Shown piece by piece: positions 17,725 to 30,800 of a stretch of 64,000 bases of DNA. The stretch comes from Ceratopteris richardii (taxonomy: Eukaryota; Streptophyta; Polypodiopsida; Polypodiales; Pteridaceae): assembly GCA_020310875.1 (NCBI GenBank), contig CM035412.1, positions 134,088,773 to 134,152,772 of the forward strand. The letters are read 5' to 3'. How positions within the stretch are numbered: position 1 is the first letter of the stretch; each line of letters starts with the position of its first letter. Made by a program: the position numbers and the translations under genes. Below the pieces are notes generated by a model. The model worked only from the letters and a program-made list of their open reading frames with translations, ran no database searches and was not told the origin of the DNA.

Positions 17725-20700
17725 CTCACTGTGATGAGGATGGCTATGACATTTCAGTCTTCTCCATAGAGCCAATCATGGGAGAGGCAGTTCTAGAAGA
17801 ATGCGAACCTAGCCCTGATGCATTTGAGGATGCAAGTGACTCCGATCTAGAGTCAATCATTATGGACCCACCATTTGCATCAGATGAAGAATACTTCCAT
17901 GAAGTAGAATTTCAACCCCAGAGGCATGGAGAGGTTACAAATGATGTAAGATTAGCAACACATGTGACCCCGAAGGAAGAAGGAAAGAAACGAAAGAAGA
18001 GAGAAGCCTCACCAGAAGAGGAAGAATCTTTGTTTGAGGTCCCAGAAAATTTTAAGAAGTATGAGATAGATGACAAGAGAGTCATGATAAGAATGCCTAA
18101 ACGAGAGGCACAATCAGGAGAGGCCTATGATAACAAAGAAACTACCAAGAAAATCGTAGTGGCCCTAGAAGAAGGAGAGGAGAGATGTACGTATATAGGT
18201 CATGACCTAACAGAGGAAGAAGAGCATGCGTTAGTTGCCTTGCTAAGAGAATACAGAGATGTATTCGCTTGGAGTTACAAGGATTTGAAGGGCGTTGACC
18301 CGGACATATGCTCACACACCATCCCCATGACTTCAGATGCCAAACCCTCTAAGCAAAAGCCCTATACATATAACGATAATTACGTTGCTAAGATCAAAGA
18401 AGAGATAGATAGACTGGTTGAAGCTGGATTCATCTATGAAATTGAGCACACTGAATGGGTATCCCCCATCGTAGTGGTACCCAAGAAGAATGGCAAGCTG
18501 CGTGTGTGCATTAACTTGAAAAAGGTTAATGCAGCCACGATTCGAGATAACTATCCACTTCCCATCACAGAACATCTCTTAGAAAGAGTGGCAGGCAAGG
18601 AAGTGTACAGCTTCCTTGATGGATTTTCGGGTTATAATCAAGTAGCCATAGCTCCAGAGGATCAGCATAAGACAGCCTTTGCCACAGAATGGGGCATTTT
18701 TGCTTTTAGAGTAATGCCATTTGGGCTTACCAATGCACCAGCTACCTTCCAGAGGCTGATGTGCCATGTGTTTAAGGAGTTCCTGAGGAAGAGTTTAGAA
18801 GTCTATGTTGATGATCTTTGTGCTCATTCCAATATTAGACAAACCCATATTCCTGAACTCAGACAAATCTTTGACAAATGTAGAGAATATCAAGTCTGCC
18901 TAAACCCCGAAAAATGTGTTTTCATGGTCAAGCAAGGCAAGATTCTAGGACACATAGTGTCAAAGAATGGCATATCCACTGATGAAGAGAAAGTGAGAGC
19001 TATAGCAGAGCTACCTAGGCCAAAGAATGTCAAGGAAGTACAAGCTTTCATGGGGCATTGTGGTTATTATCGAAGATTTATACACATGTATGCTGTCATT
19101 GCAAAGCCCATGTACGGACTTCTGACTAACTTTGAGTGGACGGATGAATGTGAGAATTCCTTCCAGGAGCTTAAACGAAGATTATGTTCAGCACCAATCT
19201 TGACCACACCAGATTGGAATAAGCCTTTCCATGTTCATGTGGATGCATCCAATTATGCTATTGGATGTGTGCTTGCACAACCTACTGGTGAAGGTAATAT
19301 GGATCTTCCAATTGCCTATGCCAGTAGACAATTGAATGCAGCTGAACGGAATTACACCACTACAGAGAGAGAAGGCTTAGGCATGGTATATGCAGTTAAG
19401 AAATTTAGACACTATTTGCTTGCAAATAAGTTTAAATTTTTTACGGATCATCAAGCATTGCTATACCTCGTAAACAAACCATGCAATACAGGAAGATTAG
19501 TGAGATGGTTCCTCTTGCTAATGGAATATGATTTTGAGGTTGTGATAAGGAAAGGGAGGACTCATTTAAGAGCAGATCATCTCTCTAGGCTCACGTCGGG
19601 AGAAGCCCCACAAGGAGTAGCAGATGACCTTCCTGATGCTTACCTGTTTAATTTGGAAGTTGTACCACAGTGGGCTAAGCCATTGGTACCAGTATTGACA
19701 TACGGGCCTAATCATCCAGTGGTAAACACACGGAATAGAGAAGTTGTAAAAGCCCAAAAGTACCACATCATGGCAGGAAGTATGTACAAGCACACAGATC
19801 AAGGGATTTTGGCTTGTTGTGTGGAAGAAGACAAGTACAATAAATGGTTGCAATTAGCACATGTAGGTGCGTTAGAGCAACACTACTCAAAGCAACGAAC
19901 TTTACAGACCCTAAAGAGACTCGGAGTGCATTGGCCGACTATGGAAGCGGATGTCCAAAAGTTGTGCAAGGAATGCTCAATCTGTTGCACTAAGCCACCG
20001 GTGGAACACGCCACTCTATATCAAGTGTCCATTGTGCCAGATTGGAGTGAACCACTAGTATCCTTCCTAAGGACGAAAGCATTCCCTCCAGACATGACTC
20101 TGGCTAGGAAAAGGAGTTTAGAACAAGAAGCCCTGGATTACTCACTCATTGGTGATAATCTATACAAGCGTGGTAAAGATGGTTACCTGAGGCTATGTGT
20201 CCATGAAAGTGAATATCTTAAGATCTTAGAAACTGCTCACCAAGGTGTAGCAGGAGGACACTTTGGACCGGATCGGGTGATCAAGGCAATACTATTTGCG
20301 GGTTTCTGGTGGCCTACCCTTCACATGGATGCACATACCTATGTGAAACGGTGTGATGTCTGTCAGAGGACTCAGTATCCTATACGCAAAGATGAGATGC
20401 CACTGAAACCTATGATGGGTGGACGTGCATTCTCTAAGTGGGGAATAGACTTCGTAGGTCCTATTAATCCCCCAGTTAAAGGTTCTCATGTGGAATACAT
20501 CATTGTTGCAACAGATTATCTCACCAAGTGGGTAGAGGTAAAGGCTACGACAAAGAACGATGCTCAAACAACTGCCAAATTCTTGTTTGAGAATGTATTC
20601 ACAAGATACGGGCTACCTATAGAGCTTGTAAGTGATAGAGGCACTCATTTCTTAAATGAAGTGATTGAAAATCTACTCCAAGAATTCTTGGTAATACACA

Positions 20701-22628
20701 AGAAGTCTGCCCCCTATCACCCTCAAGCTAATGGACAAGCTGAGAGCACTAATAAGATCTTATGCAATGTACTGACGAAATTAGTGAACACTAAACGCTC
20801 TGATTGGGACAAACAGCTACACCATGCTGTTTGGGCATACCGAGTTGCCTACAAAACGGTACTCCAAGCCACCCCCTTTCAGATGGTATTCGGCCAAAAT
20901 GCTGTGCTACCCTTGGATTTCCTGATTCCTACGTTGAAAGTAGCACAAGAGCACGAATGGACAGGTCATGAGCTCTCCTCTAGGATCTTTGACCTTGAAC
21001 GATTAGGGGAAACAAGACTGAGAGCCGCTGCAGGAATATATGCAGCCAAGAAGAGACAGAAGGCATATTTCGATGCCCATGTGAAGGATAAGGGCTTGAA
21101 AGCAGGAGATCTAGTTTTAGTCTATACACTGAAACAACACGCAAGGAAGCTAGAAAAGAGAGGCTACGGACCTATGATTATCAATAGGATCTCCACGAGT
21201 GGAGCAGTACAATTAGCCACGTTAGAGGGTGATATTCTCCCAAACTATATTAGCGGTTGCAGAGTCAAGTTGTATCAGGAACCCCTCACGGAGGAAATGC
21301 TCAGCCGACTCAACACTGCTAAGAAACGCAAAGAGGAAGAAAAGCGAATTCGAGAAGAAGCTCAAGCAGAAGCTTTAGAACGCATCAGAAGGATGAAGTT
21401 ACGAAGGCAAGGCCGAGATCAGACTAGAACAGATGACTATGCAGATCAAGGATATCCTATGGCCATGTGTGAAGTCGCAGGAACAAGCTCGCATAGGATA
21501 ATTGATCGACGTCCTTTCATAACCCTAGATATAGGACAAGGAAAGAGTGCAAGGACCGTAAGAGCCTTGATTGACTCAGGTGCAGCCACTAGTGCTGTTA
21601 AATTGTCTTACTGTCAAGAGTTGCAGTTAACTGTCAATCCTGTGGAAGCGTATCTCATAGGATTGGGAGGCGTGGAAACCCCTTGCATGGGCGAGGTGGA
21701 ACTTCCCCTCTATACTCATGATGAGGCTATAACAGTTAAAGTACTAGTGTGTCAAGACGAGGATCTCACTGAACCTCTTGTCTTGGGTCAAGATTGGATC
21801 TATGACCAAGCAGTCAACTTAAACTTAAGAAGTGGACTTCTTCAGGTTTGGGTCAATCATAGTCGAATTACAGTAGAGTTAGATAATGGAGCACTCAAGG
21901 AACTAGGAAAGGCACAGACTCCTGGTCCTTCCAGGAATACACATGAAGATGACCATGTTGTTCTTGTCCAAAACTATGTGTTGCAGAGGAATGATATTCG
22001 CAAAAAAGGAGTCAGGGATGCAAAGGAACTCCCTTCTTTTCCAAAGGCCAGAAGGAGGCAACAACCAAAGGTGGATCAAAGGCAGAAGAAGCAGAGTACT
22101 ACCTATGTCCGGGATCCAAAGTACCTGCGCAGCAAAATGTCCCAGCAAGTGAAACAAGTGTGGGTGCGGAAAGGCGAACACCCGGTTGCACTCAAGCCAA
22201 CCACACGGGCAAAGCCTCTTATTAGTAACCAACAACACGACACTAATAAGAAGTCTTTCGGAAATTCTTCTGCTAACGTGAAATCTATTTGGGTGCCCAA
22301 GAAGTCGATGAAGGCTAGCCCACAATCAAGACAAATTTGGGTGCCTAAGGCTTGCTTGCGGGCGCAAATAGCTACGCCAAAGCCACAACCTATACAGCGT
22401 AACCCATTCACTCGCACAACTGGCATCCACTCGTTTTCAACACTCACGAACACACCAAGGCCCATGAGCACGAACAGAATCATTTGTAAATGGGTCCGTA
22501 AAAGGCCTCATGCTCAAGCTGATACACCTATAATGTTCTCTAGCGTCTCTACGAAACCAAGAGAAAAACCCATCCACTGCATTTGGCAGCTTAAGACCTG
22601 TAATAAACCCCCCGACCCCAACTTGTAA
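17725..22628 (+). CDS. pol: GyB pol polyprotein, 5'-interrupted
   Basis: The frame stays open upstream to an ATG at 17694, but that ATG lies in the GyA LTR, so element coding starts at 17725. Order: acidic spacer, RT (PYTYNDNY near 18360, YVDD near 18806), RNase H (DASNYAIGCVLAQ near 19245), first H2C2 module 19761-19995, second 20139-20372, DDE core (WGIDFVGP 20443, SDRGTHF 20632, QANGQAEST 20725), retropepsin-like domain 21505-21860 (ALIDSGAATSA, LVLGQDWI), then QVWVRK, SIWVPK, QIWVPK, CKWVRK and CIWQLK at 22157-22595. There are no stops or frameshifts. Catalytic residues of RT, RNase H and integrase all look present, so it has decayed little despite being the target of GyA. Confidence 0.93.
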
Positions 22629-22833
22629 ATTCACCCCCACTTACTAACTGCATTAGTCTCCTAGGAATACCCAAGCATTAACTACACACACTGTCTTCGT
22701 GCACTTACTAACCACTAACTCACCATCTACCTCATGTTAATGTTGTAACGGGGACAACAATGGATTTATTCTGTCCATTACGATGTTAACACATGATTCT
22801 ATATTCTCACAGAATCAGAAGGCAAGAAGTAAA

Positions 22834-25286
22834 ATGGCAGAAGCGACAGGTTCGGGCTCACAAGTAGGGATACTTACTGCAGGAATTGATGTGGATAGTC
22901 TACCTGTGGATGTGCCACCAACTGAACGACCTGTGGAGCTGCAACACCTTCAGCAAATCCCGGTGCCGGATCCACCCACAGGGATCACAGAAAGAGTCCA
23001 TGCCAATTCTCATTGGTTCAATGGCATGCCAGGTCCATTAGGAGAGGCCAAGTATATATGGGAGTCTAAGTGCGAGTATGACAGATCATGGGTTCGATTC
23101 CAATTTTTCTCCAAGGAGCTCGAGACTTTACAGAACACCGAGGATCTCCAGACCATATGGCAACGAGCAGGGCTGGCAGAATACTTTGAAGCCCCACTAC
23201 CTAAACCAGATCTCCTCCGATGCTACTATTTGGTCTCCACATTACAAGCTAATGAAGAAAAGGACAAACCCGGATCATTTGTTCTTCCCTCCTTGCTGGG
23301 CAACAACGAGTTGAAGAGGTTTGAACTTACTGTGGAATTGGTAAGCGACGCTTTGAATATGCACGGCACGCATGTACCCTCTGAAAAGGATGCTCTTGTT
23401 CCCACTAACATGAAGGATAGGAAACTATTCAAGCTTAAATACATGGCAGCACTCACACCAAACGTGTCCATCCCTCTCCGCATGTGCATGCAACATTTCG
23501 CCTTTCCCGGCCAAGACCACTTCACACAACCACACAAGAGAATCTGGTTCGCTCTCTACTTAGCGGAAGCAGGTGCGTTACCCATTAAGCTACCGGTATG
23601 GGTTATAGATCAATTGTATGAAGCAAACAAACGGTCTTCTAGGAAATTAGTGGTGAACGGATGCTGTGCAATCACACGCATTATTTACCGGTGCCTAGCA
23701 TACGATGTTCCCATTGAACGTGCCTTAACTTGGGCACAATTACAAAGTTTAAGAAGCTCAAGACGTCCACACATCAATCCAAGCGCATGAGGGGTGCGAT
23801 CCCTTGTGTCCAGACAAGGGAAGTTCTGACTACTCCTGAGGTATCGCCACGAAGGGAGACCACTGTACCTCCCTTTACCATTAGGATACCCAGGTCGGGA
23901 TCTGAAACTACGACACAAGCTACCCCATCGGCTCCTCTTGTTCCACCTGAATTCGAATTTGCTGCCACTGGAGATGCTGAAGGAATGGACCCCCAGGACT
24001 TCGAAGCATTCCTACAAAGTACACAATTCTCTGATGTGGAGTTTTATTCAGATGCAGAGGAACAAGGCACATCCTCACGAAGAAGAAGAAAGTCTACAGA
24101 CGGTCGACATGTACATTGGAGTGACGCTCAGCAAGGTCAACAACAAGGACACCTAGAAGAAGAAGGAGCGTATGAAGAGGAGACCACTGAAGCCCCAGCC
24201 TATACAGCAGAACTCCGAATGCTGTATCAGATTATGGAAAGAGTGCGATCACAACAACTACTCACCGAATAGAGTAGCAGAGTACTCATGACTCAGTTGT
24301 TGGAAGAAGCAGGAGTTGACTCAGAGTATAGGGACGGTCTCTTATTGATGGCAGAAACATATGGGGTAGTGGAAGCAGTGCGCACTGCCATTCGGAGGTC
24401 TCCAATTCAATATGATCCACGAAGGTTCCAGACACGACCACGCTCAGGTAAGAATATCCAGATTCCCATTACAACTGCAGAAGAGCCAACTATTACATCT
24501 GAACCTATCAGGACAACCTCCCAAGCAACCGAAACGGCTAGCCAAGAGCACCCAGTCACCCATGAGGAGTCCACAGAGCCACAACCACCCACACCCCCAC
24601 CCTCGCCCCCTAGAGCAGAAACAGTGGAAATCACCTCGACCACTCAACCCACCGAACCAACCTTCATCTTCCGTACTCCCATCTCTAGTTCCACCCTATT
24701 CTCGACCACTGATAACCCAATCTTTGAAGCAACCCCCATCACTACACAATCCACCGAACCGCTCCTAGAGCCTGCCCTAGGGCAACCATCCCCCATGCCC
24801 TCAGCCATAGGTCATCCTGACCCTAGATCCACATTCATGGGTTTCCCTGCTACCACGCAACCCTTCGCGCCCTCCTCAAATTTACGACCTCAACCCCCGA
24901 CCTCTCTCTCTCCATTTCTACAATCCCTCCATGACCTCCTTGCTAGAACTTTTCAACCAGGGTCTCAACCATTTCCTTTCTTTTCAGCTCCCCACCCCAC
25001 TTCGCATCTATTCACCACCTCCACACACACACCACCTACCATCCCAATGTATATGGCAGATCCCACACTCGCACCCACTCCTGAAGGTATGGACATTTCA
25101 CCACCCACCGCACCTCCCCCCACGATTCCACCTCCTCCCATTCCCCCTCCACCAATTTCACTCACACACACGACTTCAATAGACACATCATTCACTCTTC
25201 CTCACCCCCAATTCCCTTCCCATGCATCTCCCACTGTAAACACCACCCACTCATCTATAGGAAGTGCATTATCATCATCTAAATGA
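22834..25286 (+). pseudogene. GyB 3' ORF (envelope position), broken by a frameshift and a stop
   Basis: Starts MAEATGSGSQVG (an in-frame ATG also exists at 22783). The N-terminal part reads PVPDPPTGITERVHANSHWF, then a conserved body (MHGTHVPSEKDALVP, MQHFAFPGQDHFTQPHKRIW, NGCCAITRIIYRCLAYD). It matches GyC 53328-52390. Near 23750-23775 the frame shifts; the continuation (RMRGAIPCVQ) is in another frame. A TAG at 24270-24272 stands where GyC has sense sequence. Next come a predicted helical stretch (LEEAGVDSEYRDGLLLMAETY) and a long Pro/Ser/Thr-rich segment. The coiled-coil and terminal parts seen in GyC are missing past 25286. No transmembrane or signal sequence is visible. Function unknown. 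Confidence 0.85.
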
Positions 25287-25344
25287 CTCATAGAGAAGCA
25301 CTCATAGGAGTCCCAGCTCATCATCTGGATTACTCATAGAGAAG
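25287..25344. other. GyB/GyD junction with a short direct repeat
   Basis: ACTCATAGAGAAGCACTCAT at about 25288 recurs as ACTCATAGAGAAGCATTCAC at about 25334. The second copy runs into GyD pol sequence, so the breakpoint lies here. Confidence 0.6.
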
Positions 25345-26550
25345 CATTCACAGGAGTGGCATATGAAAACAAGGAATAAACCAAGAAAATTCTGAAGAAC
25401 GATGTACAGATATCAAACACGACCTGGTTGACAATGAGGAAAAGGAGTTGATTGCATTGTTAAGAGAGTATAGAGATGTGTTTGCATAGAGCTAAAGAAT
25501 TGAAAGGAGTAGAGTCGGATGTTTGTTCCCATAGAATTCCAACTTATTTAGAAGCAAAACACTCTAAGAAAAAGCCATACACATTCAATGACAATTATGC
25601 GACTAAGATAAAAAACGAAATTGATTGCTTGATAGAAACTGGATTTATCTATGAAATTAAGCATAGCGAATGGGTATCCCCCATTGTGGTAGTGCCCAAA
25701 ATAATGGAAAGATATGAGTGTGCATTAACTTGAACAATGTTAATGACGCCACCATTAGAGATAGCTATCTACTTCCTATCATCGAACACTTTTTGGAATG
25801 TGTAGTAGGCAAGGAAGTCTACAGCTTTGTTGATGGATTTTCTCACTACAACCAAGTAGTTATTTCCCTAGAATATGAAGAAGACCATCAGAAGATGGCT
25901 TTTGCCATAGATTAGGGTATTTATGCATTTCATGTGTTTGGGTCACCAATGCTCCTCCTAGATTTCAAAGGTTGATGTGTCACGTGTTCAAGGCGTTCTT
26001 GAAAAAGATCTAATATGTCTATGTTGATGACTTATGCGCTCATTCTAACATTTGAAGGACACATAAAGTTGAATTGAGAGCTATCTTTGACAAATGTAGA
26101 GAATATCGTGTACTTGAACCCCAATAAAGTGTGTTTAGGCAAGGAAAAATTCTAGGACACATAGTGTCAAAGAATGGACTATCAATCGACGAGGACAAAG
26201 TGAGAGCTCTTGCCAAGTTACCAAGTCGAAATAATGTCAAGGAATTACAAGCTTTGATGTGACAGTTCCCATTGATGACATGTTATCCACATGTATGCAA
26301 TCATTTCAAAACCTCAGTACAAACTTTTGAATGACCTTGAGTGGATGGATTAATGCAAAAACTCTTTCAATGAGCTTAAGCGATGATTGTGTTCAACACA
26401 ATCTTGACTATACAAGATTGGAATAAGCCATTCCATGTTCATGTGGATGCATCCAACTATACCATTGGGTGGTGTGCTAGCACAACCTACGAGTAAAAGG
26501 AACCTTGAACTTTTGGTAGCTTACGCAAGTAGGTAGTTAAATGAGCCATA
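25345..26550 (+). pseudogene. GyD pol remnant (RT and partial RNase H)
   Basis: Recognisable RT pieces: KELKGVESDVCSHRIP, KKPYTFNDNYATKIKNEID, EWVSPIVVVPK, LNNVNDATIRDSYLLP, VVGKEVYSFVDGFSHYNQV, and YVDDLCAHS near 26022. The RNase H start (HVHVDASNYTIG) is near 26447. The frame is broken by several stops and shifts, among them TAG for the Trp of the VFAW motif near 25487. The remnant ends at VAYASR near 26530, where the RNase H centre is replaced by 3' ORF sequence. It cannot be functional. Confidence 0.85.
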
Positions 26551-26562
26551 GATATAGAGAGG

Positions 26563-29500
26563 TTGCCCATATTAGATGAACTTAAAGAAGGAAGAGAGGA
26601 TATGAGGGACTTACAGATCATCCCTATCCAAGATCCACCAATGGGCCATACAATTCAGTTCTACAAGAAATCTCATTGGTTTACTGAAGTGGTACGAACC
26701 CTTGGGGAAGGATCTTTTATTTCGGAAGCAGAGATAGGGTACAACAATGTATCGAGAAAGTACCAATTTTTCACATGAGAATTTGAACGTCTGTAGAACC
26801 TACCGGAGTTACGTCCGGTATGGCAGAAAGTGGGGCTAGAAGAATATTTAAGTGCCAAGCTTCCAAAAGCTGACTTTATGCATTGCTACTATCTCATTAA
26901 CTTGTGAACGCCCAAAGAGGACCCAAGAGCATCTAGTACCTCCATGATCTCATCATTAGTGCCTCGCAAAGATTTAAAAGTGTTTCGTCTTACCAATAAC
27001 TTAGTATGTGAAGCCTTAGATATATGGGTATGCACATCCCCATTGAGAAGGAGGGTTTAGTTCCTTATATCATGAAAATTAGGAATCTCACAAAAGTTAA
27101 GGATATGGTGGCCATGAAACCAAGCATTGTGGTCCACTTGCAGATGTGTATGCAACATTTCATGTTCCTAGGGCAAGATAGATTCACAATGCCTCACAAG
27201 AAAGTCTGTTTCAATTTGTACTTACCAGATATGCAAAACTTGACCATCACCCTATCGCATTGGATTATTCATTAGATCCATCTATGCTTACAAGTGATGG
27301 TCACCGAAGGCAGTGTTGCATGGATGCTCTATTCTTACAAGGATCATCTATAGATGACTAGTTTATGACAAACCCGTTCAATGGGCACTATCCTAGAACA
27401 TGATCAAATAGTTTAAGAGCAGGAAATCTCTACATCACCATCAAAGAGGATGAGAGGATCCATACCATGTTCTCAACCAAGAGAAGCCACATTGACTCGA
27501 GATGTAACTCTTGCACCACAAACTGTAGTATGATTGTTCATGCTCACACTGCTAAGAAGAAGTATAGATGGATTCAACTTGATTTTTTCCCCTATGCCAT
27601 GTGATTTAGAATTCCCTCAAGAAATCTATCCTGAAGAGCTTAGTAATGAATACTTTGAACGGATTCTCCAACATGTGAACCTGGAGTCTAAAGAAGAAGG
27701 GGAGGGTGATCAACAACAAGACAAAGAAGAATATCAAGGACAAGTCACTGAAGAAGAAGAAGAAGAGGAAGAGCAATATGGTAAGGAAGCACATGGTGAT
27801 GAACAAGAAGGTGAAGAAACTAAAGGTGGCCCGGCCTATATAGGACAATTACAAAGATTGTATGACACAATTGTGAGCATACAAGAATGGCACCAACTCT
27901 CCTTCATCGCATGAAAAGCATCGATTCATCAAATCTTAAGTGAAAAAGAAGTGGATCCCCAATTCATTTCCAACTTATGATAGAGAACTTAGGAATTAGA
28001 GAAGCAGTTTATACCATGTTGCAGAACAATACCTTGCTATGACCAAGGACATGTTCAGACACAACTACACCCTTGTAACAACATAAGGATCAATGTGTTG
28101 GGACACAAAGCAACTATAGTTCCCTCACACCCAAGTCCCATTCACTAGAGATCCTTATTATTCCATTCTTTTACCCCCAACAATTGGTGCCACCATACCA
28201 CAATTCTTGATCCCATTCATGGAAGCCCTCACTCGCCCTCTAGCACCATTTTCTTTTGGTATGAGCCTAGTTCTAACAACATCACTCTACACTAATAGGA
28301 CATTCACATCACCTACCAATCCATTTTTATAGTAGAACGCACACACACTATAGTATGAAATGCCATGGATATCTCACCAACCACAACACCACCCCCTCCC
28401 CCCACACTTCCACCATCCCCCATTCCCCCTCCACCAACATCACTGGCACCCATCACACCTTCATGCACGACATTCATATCGCCCATCCCTATCCCCCTTC
28501 CCCTTGCATTTTGACCTAAAACTATTGCATCTAAATCTGTAATTCATAGTATTACTACTATGATTTAGTGTGCTAGTCATATATGACAAGACTATCAATA
28601 GTTAGAAGCTTGAATTGCCATTTTCCAAGAAGAATCCCAATGACTACCAGCTCTAGTGATGATATTGGAGGAAGACTATGATGCAAGTAGAGTATGACAC
28701 ACTCCAACAAGCACACCACAAACTCAATTCTAGATTGGAAGATGTGGTTATAAAAGTAGTCAAGAACTTATAGACCCTGTTGCACCAGCCGATGGGCACA
28801 AATTCCAAGTTTCAATGAAATCTGGGCCTTTTCAGAAGATACATGTTAGCAACTATGGAGGAGAACAAAGGGCTCCAATAGTAGAACTAAGACAACTAGG
28901 AAGCGGCTATGGAAGGGATCCCTCACACAACCATAAGCCCTACCAGATTTCAAGTTGCTTCCTTTGAAAATATCCAAATATTACTAGAAGAATATGAAAA
29001 CTTCCTAGATTCATATGCGAAGATTGAAGAAAAATGCGAGCAACGCAATAGGAAATTAACCACCACAAGTACACATGTACATGAATCTATTCCCCTACCT
29101 CAAGATACTAAAGAAGTTGAGAATCTTCAAAAGCAAATAGAGGAATTACAAGCAAAGTTAGTGCATTATGAACGGACCCCTCACCACTAGTAGAATTGGA
29201 ACCTGAAGATCTAATTGAGATTCCAGTAGACAAGACATTTGAAGACACCTATGAGGCACAGCTAGCACCAGAGGTCATGTGACAAATGAAGGTTAGGACA
29301 GGTTTGATACTGAACTACCCAAATGGATCAAGCACAAAGACGAATCAGGTAGAACACATGATGATCAAGTAGCCATACAAATTCAATCATTGTCAAATAT
29401 CAAAGAGAGTGTACTAAAGTCATACTATTTCCAAAACTGGTCCCATTGTTGAATCATGATCATATATGAGATGTAGTATGTGCCATATTTTGTACTTCTC

Positions 29501-30010
29501 ATGGAATATAATGTAGAGATCAAGTGGGTGATTGGACAAGAACCCACTTTTGCAACCTAGTTTGAGCCAAAGGACCTCTTATAAAGAGCACAGAAAGGAA
29601 TAATTTTTCAACCCAACTAGCATGAAAGATTACTAGAAACATACACATAGATGATGCGCAGATGGTCCATGCACCTTTATACATAAATTACAATCCATGC
29701 TACTCCTCGATGCCATGCCGACCATCGTGGCATGAGTTGCCAATCAAAGTAAACACTACTAAAGGTTGCATAGAGTGGATACATTACCCCTATTTTGCTC
29801 TGCCAAAAGGGACACCTACTCATGCATACATGGTCTCAATGATATGCCATTGGACACCAGGATTCGAGAATGTACATGACATTATTGCAAAAATGTGTAC
29901 GAGGATCTTTGAACTTATGATAGTGGTGTTCAAAACATTCAGCAATGTGAAGGCTTTGTACATCTGAGTTGTGGGCTTCAATGAAGGAAACCTCTACCTG
30001 GTCTATGATA
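26563..30010 (+). pseudogene. GyD 3' ORF remnant
   Basis: Pieces align in order with the GyB and GyC 3' ORF: IIPIQDPPMGHTIQFYKKSHWF (26610-26680), MQHFMFLGQDRFTMPHKK (27150-27210), the acidic segment (27534-27914), a Pro-rich part (28360-28540), the coiled-coil part (28909-29190: LEEYENFLDSYAKIEEKCEQ) and the C-terminal part (29662-29967: PLYINYNPCYSSMPCRPSWHELPIKV). The last matches GyC 49587-49300. Many stops and shifts break it. It is useful because it confirms the order of the 3' ORF segments independently of GyC. Confidence 0.8.
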
Positions 30011-30349
30011 TGAGCACAACTCCTTGAGTTAACACAATCTATGTTTAGCATGCTAGAATCAAGTACATGTCTTCTTGTTAAAGTTGAAGGAAATGTTCTC
30101 AACCGAGTTTCGGGAATATCACTATGAAATTTTCCCAAACCAACATATATTTTGCATCTCTTGGTGGTAGAACAAGCCCTCCATGCCGATCAATTATGTA
30201 TGCCACATCTAGACCTTCCATGTACTATAGATTGGAAAGGTTTAATGACTAGCAAGAGGCCTCCGATTGAAAGAGCATGGACTAGCTACTGATGTGCTAC
30301 AATATTACATTTTATGTCCCTTACTACAAAGGTATATCATGGATGACAG

Positions 30350-30368
30350 ACTCGAGAGAGTAGGGGGG
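30350..30368 (+). other. GyD polypurine tract
   Basis: GACTCGAGAGAGTAGGGGGG directly before TGTTGATAG; same context as in Gy1. Confidence 0.75.
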
Positions 30369-30800
30369 TGTTGATAGTACCCACTATGGTCCAAGAGGCT
30401 TGAGAAGACAAGGAAGCATGAGGCAGTAAGTTAAAGAGAGCAAGGGTAGAAGGAAGGTCAAGCAAGATCCAATCGGCAAGGAAGTCAATGTAGATCTGCA
30501 ACTAGGCCAAGAAATTCTTTTTTACATAAAACCATTATCAATAGTGATTTTCATCACTCCATTACATTTAAATCCCATTTCTGATAATTCCAACTCCATT
30601 TTTTTCAAGCCAAGGAGTCCTTAGTTGGAGGAGTTCTAGTTCTATGTAAGTACGAGTTTTCATGATTTTTAGTTCTCATTTGAGCCTCCAAAATAGCTTA
30701 GGAATTAAATTTTTAACAAGGTCAAACATTAGGTTTGAACAAACCCAAATCTATTAAAAAACTATAAAAGGAGCCAGAGAGCTCATTTTGGAGGTTAGAT
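30369..30800 (+). repeat. GyD 3' LTR, truncated by CoE
   Basis: Begins TGTTGATAG and aligns in order with the Gy1 LTR (AATAGTGATTTTCATCACT, AGCCAAGGAGTCCT, and a TATA box at 30763-30770 followed by GAGCCAGAGAGCTC). It stops at GAGGTTAGAT where the CoE LTR starts. I did not find the missing LTR end downstream of CoE. Confidence 0.8.

Larger units (their letters stand above)
17725..25286 (+). mobile_element. GyB: Ty3/gypsy element, 5' part displaced by GyA
   Basis: The visible part begins in pol at HCDEDGYD and runs through pol and the 3' ORF to about 25286, where it meets GyD without an LTR or purine tract. Its LTRs, gag and first protease are not in view; the 5' half should lie left of GyA. 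Its protein is closer to Gy1 than to GyA/GyC in the spacer and tail. Confidence 0.88.
25345..30800 (+). mobile_element. GyD: decayed, internally deleted gypsy element
   Basis: It holds a degenerate pol (spacer, RT, part of RNase H), then jumps at about 26540 straight to 3' ORF sequence, then a purine tract and an LTR. Integrase, both zinc modules, the second protease and the W-V-P-K tail are missing. The LTR is cut at 30800 by copia CoE. It is the oldest-looking gypsy copy here. Confidence 0.85.
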
